From Mucilaginibacter aquariorum (GTDB taxonomy: Bacteria; Bacteroidota; Bacteroidia; Sphingobacteriales; Sphingobacteriaceae), in contig NZ_JANHOH010000001.1 in the NCBI RefSeq assembly GCF_024498135.1, forward strand, positions 992,001 through 1,056,000: 64,000 nucleotides of DNA, in the 5' to 3' direction. Shown here piece after piece: positions 35,687 through 43,817 of this stretch. The position numbers were made by a program, and so were the translations under genes. The stretch's first letter is position 1. Every line of letters begins with the position of its first letter. Under the pieces are notes generated by a model, which ran no database searches, was not told the DNA's origin, and was given only the letters and a program-made list of their open reading frames with translations.

Positions 35687-36472
35687 TTACGTTAATACCT
35701 GGCTAAAACTATCGCGGTCTACAAACAACATCGCGCCTTCGTGTGTTTTTAATATGGTTGATGGGTAGCGCTCTGATACCGGCTGCTCCAGTGTAAGTTT
35801 AACAGCTGCCGCTTTGTTGATGCCCGGCACCATACAAAATATATAAGACGCACTCATCAGCGCCGGTACCGTTAAAGTTAACGCGTAGGTTGGCACATCA
35901 GTTAAGGTATCAAAACAACCATCGTTAACCTGTTGCTGCCTGCAGGCCGGGTCTAACAACGCTACTTTAACCAATTCGGGGTCATTGAAATTTGCTACAT
36001 GCGGGTCGTTAAAGGCAATATGCGTGTTCTCCCCTATCCCCATAAATACAATGTCTGCCGGGTTTTCTTTCAGAAGGTTACTGTACCGGGTGCACTCTGC
36101 TTCAAAATTCACCATGCTGCCGTTTATACAATTCACAGATGCAAAAGGTACGCGGCCGAAAATTTTCTCCCGCAAAAAACTGCTGAACAACTCCGGGGCA
36201 TCCGCGGGCAGGCCCAGGTATTCATCCATGTGAAAAGCATTTGTCTTTTGCCATTCAATGCTGTTATCGGCAACCAATGCGGCCAAAAACTCGTTTTGTG
36301 AGGGAGCGGCAGCAAAAATGATATTGATAAATGGTTTTGTACCCAGTAGCTGTTTAATCTTTTCGCTTGCCAGTTTTGCTGCAGTATTGCCTAATATCGC
36401 CCTGTTCTCAGAAACAAATACCTCTAATTTATCCTCTTTTATATTTTGTAACATGTGTTTAATTATCTTCAT
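35687..36472 (-). CDS. nagB: Glucosamine-6-phosphate deaminase-like protein
   Basis: The 261-residue protein belongs to the NagB/6-phosphogluconolactonase-like superfamily and would convert glucosamine-6-phosphate to fructose-6-phosphate and ammonia. NAFHMDEYLGLPADAPELFS holds the Asp equivalent to E. coli Asp72 (D83 here). The active-site loop reads GIGENTHIAFNDP: the ring-opening His is kept (H151), but the Asp141 equivalent is Asn149, Gly142 is Thr150 and Glu148 is Asp156. Such variants occur in paralogues of Bacteroidota, so activity may differ. Start can be 36472 or the Met seven codons on. It follows nagA by 3 bp and is the last gene of the importer-nagA-nagB operon. Confidence 0.82.
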   Translation of the reverse strand: MKIIKHMLQNIKEDKLEVFVSENRAILGNTAAKLASEKIKQLLGTKPFINIIFAAAPSQNEFLAALVADNSIEWQKTNAFHMDEYLGLPADAPELFSSFLREKIFGRVPFASVNCINGSMVNFEAECTRYSNLLKENPADIVFMGIGENTHIAFNDPHVANFNDPELVKVALLDPACRQQQVNDGCFDTLTDVPTYALTLTVPALMSASYIFCMVPGINKAAAVKLTLEQPVSERYPSTILKTHEGAMLFVDRDSFSQVLT

Positions 36473-36475
36473 CAG

Positions 36476-37663
36476 TTAAGCGGAATGCACAACCCTGCCG
36501 CCAATAATTGTTTTATGCAAATTAATGTTATCATCAAAAATTACCAGGTCGGCATCCTTTCCTATTACAATTGATCCTTTTTTATCATCTGCCCCCATAA
36601 TTTTTGCCGGGGTGATGGTCATCATTCTTATAGCGTCGATAAGGGGTACATCTGCCAGGTTTATCATATTACGCACCAACTGAATGGTGGTAGCCACGCT
36701 GCCGGCAAAAGCGCTCCTGTCGGGTAATTTTGCTACGTTATCTTCCACAATAACTTTCAGGCCGTGTTCCAAACCGCCTAAAATACTTTCGCCCGGCGGC
36801 ATGCCTGCGGCCCGCATAGCATCGGTTACCAGCGCAATTTTATCGGGGCCTTTTATTTTATAAACCAATTTAAGCAGGGGGGGCGGCAAATGAATGCCAT
36901 CGGCTATGATCTCGACGGTCATATCATCCAGCAAGTAACCGCTTTCAACAACACCGGCGTACCTAAAGGCATTACGGCGCGACACGCCCGACATACATGA
37001 ATAAAAATGCGTGATATGGGTGTAACCGCTTTCATAAGCTTCGAGCACTTCCTCGTAGATGGCATCGGTATGGGCTATGGAAGGCAGGATGCCTTTTGAT
37101 ACCAGGAACCGGCCAAACTCAACCGCGCCATTTACCTCGGGCGCAGCACTCCATCTTTTTACAATGGATGAATGCTGCAGGATCTCTTTGTACTCCTGTG
37201 GATCGGGCAGCCGGATAAAGCGGGGATCCTGCGCGCCGCGCTGCTCCATTGAAAAATACGGCCCCTCAATGTGCATGCCCAGGTAATTTGAGCCCATAAT
37301 ATTTAAAGGTTCAGATTCTTCATACAGGCTTAATGTTTTAAGCAGAGCGTCTTTTTCGCAGCTAAGCGTTGTTGGTGTAAATGAGGTTGTGCCGTGGCTG
37401 GCATGCAGTTTTGCGATTTCCAGGTAGGCGTTAACTGTATTATCCATAAAATCGTGACCGCCGCCACCATGTACATGGATATCGATAAAACCGGGCGACA
37501 GATATTTACCACCGGCATCAATTATGTTTTCATTCGCTCCTTCTATTTCGCCCTCCGAAATAGCTGTTATTGTGCCATCATGCACCAGTAACGAACCATT
37601 ATTTAATATGCAGGTTGGGGTAATGATCCGGGCATTGATAATTTTTAAATCTGAAGAATCCAT
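36476..37663 (-). CDS. nagA: N-acetylglucosamine-6-phosphate deacetylase
   Basis: NagA removes acetate from GlcNAc-6-phosphate, giving glucosamine-6-phosphate for NagB. The protein of about 395 residues shows the amidohydrolase TIM-barrel pattern: metal-binding HVHGGGGHDFMDN, the family signature GMHIEGPYFS with the conserved Glu, SIAHTDA, THFYSCMSG, and the catalytic Asp in IALVTDAMRAAGMPPG. ATG 37663 (MDSSDLKIINARI) is chosen because homology begins there; a longer in-frame start at 37711 would overlap the importer gene. It lies 16 bp after the importer stop and 3 bp before nagB. Confidence 0.93.
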   Translation of the reverse strand: MDSSDLKIINARIITPTCILNNGSLLVHDGTITAISEGEIEGANENIIDAGGKYLSPGFIDIHVHGGGGHDFMDNTVNAYLEIAKLHASHGTTSFTPTTLSCEKDALLKTLSLYEESEPLNIMGSNYLGMHIEGPYFSMEQRGAQDPRFIRLPDPQEYKEILQHSSIVKRWSAAPEVNGAVEFGRFLVSKGILPSIAHTDAIYEEVLEAYESGYTHITHFYSCMSGVSRRNAFRYAGVVESGYLLDDMTVEIIADGIHLPPPLLKLVYKIKGPDKIALVTDAMRAAGMPPGESILGGLEHGLKVIVEDNVAKLPDRSAFAGSVATTIQLVRNMINLADVPLIDAIRMMTITPAKIMGADDKKGSIVIGKDADLVIFDDNINLHKTIIGGRVVHSA

Positions 37664-37679
37664 TTTTGAAATATTTGTA

Positions 37680-38980
37680 TTAAAAACTCCATTTTTTGAC
37701 CTTATGGCCATAAAACGCGTAAAAAATCAAGTAGAAATAACAGGGCAGCAATACCCAATAGGCCTGCCGTAGGCTAAAATGATCGGCAAAGTAACCGTAA
37801 AACAACGGCAGAATAGCGTTGCCACAAAGCCCCATAATAAGCAACGATGCGCCTATTTTTAAATGCCGGCCCAGATCATTCAGGGCCAGCGGCCAGATCC
37901 CAGCCCAAATCATAGAATTTGCAAAACCTAAAAGTACAATAAACCATAACGAGATATCTGGCTGATGGCCAAGAAACTGAACAGGCCCTTGCCCATAATT
38001 ACCAATACAGAAAACATAAAACCCAGCACAGTGCATAACCTAAGTGCAGTTTTTTGAGAAATAGCCCAGGGAATTAAAGTGATACCCAGTAGGTAACCAC
38101 AAATAGTTGCAAATAATGTGTAGGACGGAAATACCTTAGCCTCGGCGAGCGAGATCCCCATACTTTGTGCATATGGAATAATGGTATCGATAGCGATAAC
38201 CTGCGAACCTACATGGAAGAAAATAGCCACGGCACCCAATATAAGGTGCGGGAATTGGAAAATCCCCGTTTTGTCTGTCTTAGTAGTTATGCTTTCTTTT
38301 GCATCCTCTGCCCTGTCTATCTCCGGTAGCGGCGAGTATCTGACTAAAACACCAAGCAAAGTTAGCACGCAACCTACCATAGCATAGGGCAAAATAACCC
38401 GTTTGATGAGCATATCCAAAACTTGGTTCTTTTGAACATCGCCCATCAGGTGGATATCCTTAAACAGCTGGCTGTCGCCCGGTTTTATGATAATTGCAGC
38501 TAACAACAATGGCGCTATGATACCCGCGGTTTTATTACAGATCCCCATAATGCTGATACGCTGGGCCGCCCTTTCTTTTGCCCCTAATATGGTAACATAA
38601 GGGTTGGCAGCAGTTTGTAATATAGCCAGCCCGATCCCGATAATAAAAAGGCCGGTCAGGAACAGATAGTATGACCTGATCATCGCTGCCGGTACAAAAA
38701 CAAATGCGCCAACAGCCATTATCCAGAAACCAACCATCATACCTTTTTTAAACCCTATTCTTTTTAACAGGAATGAGGATGGCACCGATATAACAAGGTA
38801 AGAGATATAGAAAGCGAAGGTTACGAGGTATGATTGAAAATTACTGAGCTGGCAGGCCAATTTAAAATACGGGATAAGCACCGCGTTTATCCATGTTGCA
38901 AACCCGAAAACAAAAAACACGATACAGATGATCATCAACGGTATAATATTTTTAGACGGGGAGATCTTCATATCAGCCAA
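37680..38980 (-). pseudogene. MFS sugar (GlcNAc-type) importer, single frameshift
   Basis: Reconstructed, this is a 12-helix major-facilitator protein of about 433 residues of the FucP/NagP type, expected to bring GlcNAc or a related sugar through the inner membrane. The first frame (38980 to about 37986) begins MADMKISPSKNIIPL and includes GFATWINAVLIPYFK and LQTAANPYVTILGAKERAAQ, the latter typical of NagP/FucP carriers. The second frame continues with GHQPDISLWFIVLLGF and FANSMIWAGIWPLALNDLG to the stop at 37680. One C seems to be missing in AAGGGCCTG at 37982-37990. It heads the operon with nagA and nagB, with a LacI-type operator 26 bp upstream. A sequencing error is as likely as real inactivation. 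Confidence 0.85.
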
Positions 38981-39005
38981 ATTGACGTGTTGGGGTTTAT
39001 AAATT

Positions 39006-39019
39006 CGTGTACGTACACG
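39006..39019. promoter_or_regulatory. Candidate LacI-family operator (importer-nagA-nagB operon)
   Basis: Perfect palindrome CGTGTACGTACACG 26 bp upstream of the importer start. Together with the sites at 24174, 30191, 35136/35157 and 35336 it completes the set of units in this locus. Confidence 0.75.
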
Positions 39020-39642
39020 GATGCAATAATAGGTATATTATTGATAAAAAAAAATCTTCTTTATCTGTTTTAAAATGGATATTAAAAAAAACTCCTAATA
39101 ATTACGGATCTGAAGTAAAGTAAGTGACTTCACCGTTTAAATAGCCAAAAGGAGTTTTTGGTTAAAAAAGATTAATTTAAAACCAATTTTATTGTTATCG
39201 TTATACAATTAAATTTTATTGAGTTTTTGTCAAAAACAACGATATTTATATCATAAGCATTAGCGAAAATTGAATTATTTTTTGGGTGACCTATTCGGTG
39301 AACCGGCAAGTTTTAAGATATATAATGCGTTGATTTAGAGAGTAAAGGAAATTCTTTTTTGTTCCCTCCGCCTCCCAACCGGCAGGCCAGTAAACTTTGT
39401 TCTTTATAAATAATATAGTGACAGATTAGAGACCCTTAAATAAAGTTAACGCGCAAAAGATTCTAATTCAATGAGTTGCGACGAAGGTTAAAATCCCTCC
39501 CGATCCACGTACATCCCAAATAAAAAATCAAGGTTTTTAAGTACTATATTACGGTTACCTAAATACTTTGCACATTCTTTGTTTGCAATCTGTAATCAAT
39601 AAACTAACGAATTACCATTTTGAAAATCTTATAGTGATATTT
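39020..39642. other. Gene-free spacer with hairpin and repeat
   Basis: This stretch contains AACTCC...GGAGTT arms at about 39089-39156 flanking a 55-nt interval, the first copy of a ~140-bp direct repeat (39240-39379) and, at about 39478-39510, a sequence resembling a tRNA 3' end (GGTTAAAATCCCTCCCGATC). No intact gene is seen. Confidence 0.45.
39240..39379. repeat. Diverged direct repeat, copy 1 (attachment-site-like)
   Basis: About 140 bp similar to 40451-40590. Shared blocks are TCATAAGCATTAGCGA, GGTGACCTATTCGGTGA, AAGTTTTAAGATA and GTTCCCTCC. The end resembles the 3' part of a tRNA gene, a common target of tyrosine integrases. No integrase gene is near, so this is an inferred fossil attachment site. 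Confidence 0.6.
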
Positions 39643-39966
39643 TCATATTAAAAACTTATCAAATCCATCCGGTAATACCATTAGTGGCACCTTACTTTTA
39701 ACAGCAAGCTTTTGAGTAAAGCTGTTATTAAAAAAATTATTGTGGCGATGTACCATAACCAACAGATTTATTTGTCCATTCTCGGTAAGCCAGTGTAAGC
39801 CATCGTTTATGCTGTTACTTTGTAAAGCACGATAATAAATGTGAGGATAGTCTACTTTACAAGTTACATCACTTAAAAATGCGTCAACCAGTATTTGATC
39901 CTGCCCCGGAATCGACGTAATATGGCTGATCAATATTTGCAAAAGCACAATTGCAGGCTTTTGAGG
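39643..39966 (-). pseudogene. Universal stress protein, C-terminal remnant
   Basis: The open frame of about 108 codons resembles the second half of a tandem UspA-domain protein: HWLTENGQINLLVMVHRHNN and SFTQKLAVKSKVPLMVLPDG match the usual pattern around the second domain's end. There is no start codon with a plausible ribosome site and the first domain is missing, so it is a fragment. In Bacteroidota such proteins often lie near the cbb3 oxidase genes, in agreement with the FixH remnant beside it. Confidence 0.6.
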
Positions 39967-40075
39967 ATATATTGCTTAAACAGCCTCTGTTTAATCTACA
40001 AATCAGCTTATTATGACTGTAATCATTTTTATAGTGACCGCGCCTATTTAGTTTAGTTTATAAAATAAGACGAAC
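39967..40075. other. Spacer, nothing recognised
   Basis: AT-rich sequence between the two oppositely oriented gene remnants, without a clear signal. Confidence 0.3.
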
Positions 40076-40300
40076 ATGAAAACTATAAGGTTTAATTTCA
40101 ATCATCCGGTGAAGGGAAATGCGACACTTTCGCCAGTTAATTGCAGCGGCGGCTCTGCCTAAGGATGAAAGTTGAGAGCACGCAAAATAATTTATTAGAA
40201 ATACCGGTCAACGATTGTAATGAGGGAAGATGGAAACTTATACTTGATTGGGAACACGATGGTCGCATATTTTCTCACTAGGAAGATTTCGAGGTAACGA
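40076..40300 (+). pseudogene. FixH-like protein remnant
   Basis: Two short frames on the plus strand recall Bacteroidota FixH-type proteins of the cbb3 oxidase cluster. 40076-40162 encodes RFNFNHPVKGNATL, and 40165-40281 encodes NNLLEIPVNDCNEGRWKLIL followed by DWEHDGRIFSH, then TAG and EDFEV. The membrane anchor, the middle (the LFRPS-type block) and the reading frame are lost. It is not functional. With the adjacent USP remnant it marks a lost respiratory gene cluster. Confidence 0.55.
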
Positions 40301-40450
40301 AATGAAAACATTTTAAAGCACTGCTTTTTAACTCTTGCTAATTGATACACTATAATAAGATTTAAATTCATTGCCGGCAATCGGAAATATTGAGTATTAG
40401 TTTTTAACGAAACTGAAGGAGATAGGATTTGCGTGTTTCATCAGAAAAAC

Positions 40451-40590
40451 CGTTATTTACATCATAAGCATTAGCGATTATTGAACGATTTATAGGTGAC
40501 CTATTCGGTGACCCGGGAAGTTTTAAGATACGTAAAGCATTGATTTAGTGTGAACAAAATAACCATCTTTGTTCCCTCCCTCTCCACGAG
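40451..40590. repeat. Diverged direct repeat, copy 2 (attachment-site-like)
   Basis: Second copy of the repeat at 39240-39379, in the same orientation 1.2 kb away, roughly 75 percent identical by eye. It ends in GTTCCCTCCCTCTCCACGAG, close to the 3' ends of serine-type tRNA genes. The two copies bracket the USP and FixH remnants. Confidence 0.6.
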
Positions 40591-40612
40591 GTATATCTCA
40601 AATAATTCAAAA

Positions 40613-40645
40613 ACGCCTTAAATACATCATTTAAGGTGTTTTTTG
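40613..40645. terminator. Terminator-like hairpin
   Basis: ACGCCTTAAAT pairs with ATTTAAGGTGT (one G-T pair) around a short loop, with a T run after it on the plus strand and an A run before it, so it could act in both directions. Confidence 0.7.
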
Positions 40646-40850
40646 TTTTTAGACCAAACCAAAACATTCAATAAATCGCATTGTTCTGGTGACCTTTTGG
40701 TGACCTGATAGGTATCCGACCCAATAGGTCACCAGAAAGCCCGTCATTCCTATTCCAAAACCGCCTAACGCCAGGGGTATCAAGTTTTTTTCTCATTTTC
40801 TCAGGTATGTTATTCACCGTTATGTTCGTTCAAATCGTCTGACAAGTCTA

Positions 40851-41333
40851 TCAATCTATTTGAATAAGCGCCAGTTGTCCTAAATGGTGAAAAAGGTGCC
40901 CGATTAAACACTGAAAACCATGGAACTTATTTTTATTAGGTTGTAAAATGAAATCCATTTCGCTGATGTAATGCTGCTTAGACAGCCATTCATCGGGGCT
41001 TATATGCCTGAGCTGAAATATCAACGTTTCATTCAATGCAATCCATTGCTGCAACAATAACCTGTAAGGCGGATACACATTCGCCGGATGCTGAGGGGTT
41101 AGAAATAAATCATCGTAATGCGTGTACTTTCTCTTACCCACTTCTAAGGTCTCAAAAATGCCGTCGTGTATCACCAGCAGATGCCCTAACAGATATATCA
41201 GCCTGTTTTTACCGGCAGCCACGGGTTTCATAGCCCTACGTTCGCCAAGCAACTCAAATATTTCAGTCGTTTCCTTAATCTTATTTTCCCACACCTCCAG
41301 CAGCTGTTCGATCATGAAATTATTCCGTTCCAT
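40851..41333 (-). CDS. DinB-family protein
   Basis: The 160-residue protein is an all-alpha DinB/YfiT-like four-helix bundle. Family members bind a divalent metal through three His residues; candidates here are YLLGHLLVIHDG and the C-terminal IGHLFHHLGQLALIQ. They act as thiol S-transferases or remain uncharacterised. Start at 41333 (MERNNFMIEQ) or the internal Met at residue 7. A CRP-type site at 41441-41456 lies 108 bp upstream and shares its core with the site in front of the SRPBCC operon on the other side of the Crp/Fnr gene. Confidence 0.78.
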   Translation of the reverse strand: MERNNFMIEQLLEVWENKIKETTEIFELLGERRAMKPVAAGKNRLIYLLGHLLVIHDGIFETLEVGKRKYTHYDDLFLTPQHPANVYPPYRLLLQQWIALNETLIFQLRHISPDEWLSKQHYISEMDFILQPNKNKFHGFQCLIGHLFHHLGQLALIQID

Positions 41334-41440
41334 TTATTCCTCAAAAAAGCTTTATTAACTCCGAATGTTCAACGGGCTTTTTCTGTTCAAAGGTGGGAAG
41401 AATGCGCTGGGTTGGACAAGGACATTTGACGCAAATTGAT

Positions 41441-41456
41441 TGTGACATTTATCACC
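41441..41456. promoter_or_regulatory. Candidate Crp/Fnr-type site upstream of DinB
   Basis: TGTGACATTTATCACC fits the TGTGA-N6-TCACA half-site arrangement. The 14-mer GTGACATTTATCAC is identical in the site at 42346-42359. Confidence 0.65.
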
Positions 41457-41549
41457 AACTATGCAATTAACGGCGGTGCCGGGTATTTTTTGGAAACAAG
41501 AATAGCTATAAAACCAGATTGTTTCATCTGTAAAAGACGGCAGGTTTAT

Positions 41550-42140
41550 TTAATGATCCTTTGCATATTGATTCCTGATGCGGCTCAGGGTTTCACGGGA
41601 TACACCAAGGTAAGAAGCGATCATATGAAGCGGTACCCGGTTAAAGATATGCGGATATATTTTTATAAAATTTGAATACTTCTCCTCAGCGGTATCACTG
41701 ATATTGCTCATGATACGGTTTTGGCTGGCGTCAAAACTTCTAGCCTTTAAATTGTAAATAAAATCTTTAAAACGGGGAATGTTACTCAACAAATTAGTGA
41801 AGTCTTGTTTTTCAATCAGAATCATTTCGCTATTTTCCAGCGCATCAATATTGTTTTTGGAAGGTGTGCCATTATTATAGCTTTCAGGATCGCTGACCCA
41901 CCAGTTTTCTACTGCGAATCTTAAAATATGTTCATTACCATCTTCGCTCACCCGGTAATTGCGTAAGCAGCCCTTGACCACAAAGCAATTGTAATGACTA
42001 ATGTCGCCCTCCTGTAAGAGGTACTGCCGTTTACGAAGTTTCCTGTTAACCGTTACTACGCGTATCTCGCCCAGTTCAGCATCGGTAAGGCCCCCCTTTT
42101 CTTTTAAATAGGATGAAAAGATTTCAAACATGGCATACAC
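41550..42140 (-). CDS. Crp/Fnr family transcriptional regulator
   Basis: The 196-residue protein has an N-terminal cyclic-nucleotide-binding-type jelly roll (QYLLQEGDISHYNCFVVKGC and GNEHILRFAVENWW) and a C-terminal winged helix (PLHMIASYLGVSRETLSRIR). No cysteine cluster for an Fe-S centre is seen, so it is not a classic FNR, and Bacteroidota members of this group often have unknown ligands. Translation can start at 42140 or at Met4. Two identical TGTGA-type sites flank it, upstream of DinB and upstream of the SRPBCC/SDR operon, which suggests it controls both neighbours. Confidence 0.9.
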   Translation of the reverse strand: MYAMFEIFSSYLKEKGGLTDAELGEIRVVTVNRKLRKRQYLLQEGDISHYNCFVVKGCLRNYRVSEDGNEHILRFAVENWWVSDPESYNNGTPSKNNIDALENSEMILIEKQDFTNLLSNIPRFKDFIYNLKARSFDASQNRIMSNISDTAEEKYSNFIKIYPHIFNRVPLHMIASYLGVSRETLSRIRNQYAKDH

Positions 42141-42344
42141 TTTTGAACAAATCTATTTAAAAAATAAGGGATGATCCGGGCAGATCGGAAATATGTAATT
42201 AATGTGACCAAAAGAACTTAATTAAAATAGGCATCGTACGCTTTGTCTAATTGGCCGTCACGCCTTTATATGAGTCATATTCGCAAACCTCCTTATCTTA
42301 TTTACCCTTCTGCGAACACACACGAACATTTTCGAACCAATTAG

Positions 42345-42360
42345 CGTGACATTTATCACA
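42345..42360. promoter_or_regulatory. Candidate Crp/Fnr-type site upstream of the SRPBCC operon
   Basis: CGTGACATTTATCACA, 74 bp before the SRPBCC start, with the core GTGACATTTATCAC identical to the site at 41442-41455. It also lies 205 bp upstream of the divergent Crp/Fnr gene. Confidence 0.7.
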
Positions 42361-42433
42361 TACAAATTCTGTCAAATACCCTCGTTGTTTGGAGCACATT
42401 GCCGGAACTTTGGCAAAAACAAGAACGCATACG

Positions 42434-42931
42434 ATGTACAATAAAACAAATTGGCCGGCGGATCAGCGGCCGGAGATATCTGCGATCTACGCGCTAAATG
42501 ATATCGATATCAAAGCACCGGCAGAGGTGGTTTGGAAACTATTAGTTGACGCCGAAAACTGGGTGAGCTATTTTCCGCCCGAAGACCAGGTTAAAATTTT
42601 AAGCGGCGGAAGGCAACTGACAGCCGGCACCAAATGGAGCCGCGTTACTGTCGGCTATTTGATGCACCTCACTGTGACTGAGTTCGAACCCTTTCACAAG
42701 CTGGCCTGGAAAACTACCGTCGACGGTGACGAGACCGGTTCAACCGCTTACCACGGTTGGGTGATCACGCCAACTAAAGAAGGCGTTCATGTCCTTACCG
42801 AAGAAACGCAGCAGGGTGAATGGTTTCTGGATATATTGGGTCACAAAAATCCGGGAGGCCTTTATGCCTATCACCAGGATTGGGTAGAACGACTTAAAAT
42901 TGCCGCCGAGGAAATTGCAGCAGGCAAATAA
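42434..42931 (+). CDS. SRPBCC (START/Bet v1-like) domain protein
   Basis: The 165-residue protein has a Bet v1-like helix-grip fold: IDIKAPAEVVWKLLVDAENW with SYFPPEDQVKILSGGRQLTA, FEPFHKLAWKTT and the long C-terminal helix DWVERLKIAAEEIAA. Such domains bind hydrophobic ligands; no enzymatic residues are evident. The ATG at 42434 (MYNKTNWP) is preferred to one at 42389 that lies closer to the Crp-type site. It is first in an operon with a short-chain dehydrogenase (58-bp gap) and an NADP-binding reductase, so it may act in the same detoxification or redox pathway. Confidence 0.82.
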   Translation: MYNKTNWPADQRPEISAIYALNDIDIKAPAEVVWKLLVDAENWVSYFPPEDQVKILSGGRQLTAGTKWSRVTVGYLMHLTVTEFEPFHKLAWKTTVDGDETGSTAYHGWVITPTKEGVHVLTEETQQGEWFLDILGHKNPGGLYAYHQDWVERLKIAAEEIAAGK

Positions 42932-42989
42932 ATCATTAAGGAAGCGAACTACATAGAAATATCACTAATACTATCAAATCATAAAAATC

Positions 42990-43784
42990 ATGGATCTTCA
43001 ATTAAAAGAAAAAATCGCGCTTGTTACCGGCTCAACTACCGGAATAGGTTTTGCCATAGCAAAATCACTGGCAACCGAAGGCGCAAAAGTTATTGTTAAC
43101 GGGCGTACTCCCGACCGCGTGAACGCAGCTGTTGAAAAAATCAAATTGGAAACCGGTAACTACAATATATTTGCGGGTGTGGCAGATCTTGAACAGGCTG
43201 ACCACGTAAATGCCCTCATTCAGCAATACCCTGATGTGAATATTCTGGTAAACAACGCCGGGGTTGCCCAGCCGAAGGCGTTCAATGATATACCTGACCA
43301 AGAATGGTTGGATATCTACCAGGTAAATGTGATGAGCGGAGTGCGTCTTTCGCGTGCCTACATCGGACAAATGCTAAAAGCCGGCTGGGGTCGGATCATT
43401 TTTATCTCCAGTGAATCGGGTGTACAGGTACCAGCGGAGATGATCCAGTATGGTGTTTCGAAAACCGCCCAGATCGGTTTGTCGCGCGGACTTGCAGAAA
43501 TGACGGTTGGTACCGCAGTTACCGTTAACACCGTTTTACCCGGACCAACATCGACGCAAGCTATCACCAATTTTATGAAAGCAGCCGCTGAGCAGCAAGG
43601 CATCAGCGATACCGAAATGGAAGAGGTATTTTTTTCCAGTATGCGGGGCACCTCGCTGCTCAAGCGCTTTCTCCAGCCGGAAGAGATTGCCAACCTGGTG
43701 ACCTACATCGCCAGTCCGCTTTCAGCGGCCACCAACGGCGCTGCACTTCGTGCGGACGGCGGTGTAATCAAGTCTGCATTTTAA
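42990..43784 (+). CDS. SDR family oxidoreductase
   Basis: The 264-residue protein is a classical short-chain dehydrogenase. It has the nucleotide-binding motif TGSTTGIGFAIAKSLA at residues about 13-28, the NNAGVA segment, a catalytic Ser in IIFISSESG and the Tyr-x-x-x-Lys in IQYGVSKTAQIG. The last part, VTYIASPLSAATNGAALRAD, is a common SDR ending. The substrate is unknown. It is the middle gene of the SRPBCC/SDR/NADP-reductase operon. Confidence 0.92.
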   Translation: MDLQLKEKIALVTGSTTGIGFAIAKSLATEGAKVIVNGRTPDRVNAAVEKIKLETGNYNIFAGVADLEQADHVNALIQQYPDVNILVNNAGVAQPKAFNDIPDQEWLDIYQVNVMSGVRLSRAYIGQMLKAGWGRIIFISSESGVQVPAEMIQYGVSKTAQIGLSRGLAEMTVGTAVTVNTVLPGPTSTQAITNFMKAAAEQQGISDTEMEEVFFSSMRGTSLLKRFLQPEEIANLVTYIASPLSAATNGAALRADGGVIKSAF

Positions 43785-43817
43785 AGAATTATCATAAACA
43801 TAATAAACAAAAACATT

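Larger units (their letters stand above)
40282..40850. other. Spacer with repeat, terminator-like hairpin and GGTGACC motifs
   Basis: This stretch holds repeat copy 2 (40451-40590), a hairpin at about 40613-40641 (ACGCCTTAAAT / ATTTAAGGTGT followed by T residues) and several GGTGACC motifs at about 40494, 40690, 40701 and, inverted, 40725. A 42-codon minus-strand frame crosses the last of these but has no recognised content. Confidence 0.45.

Noticed and set aside
39478..39510. Possible tRNA gene
   Set aside because: Only a 3'-end-like T-arm and acceptor sequence is visible; no complete cloverleaf could be folded, so it is kept only as an attachment-site clue.
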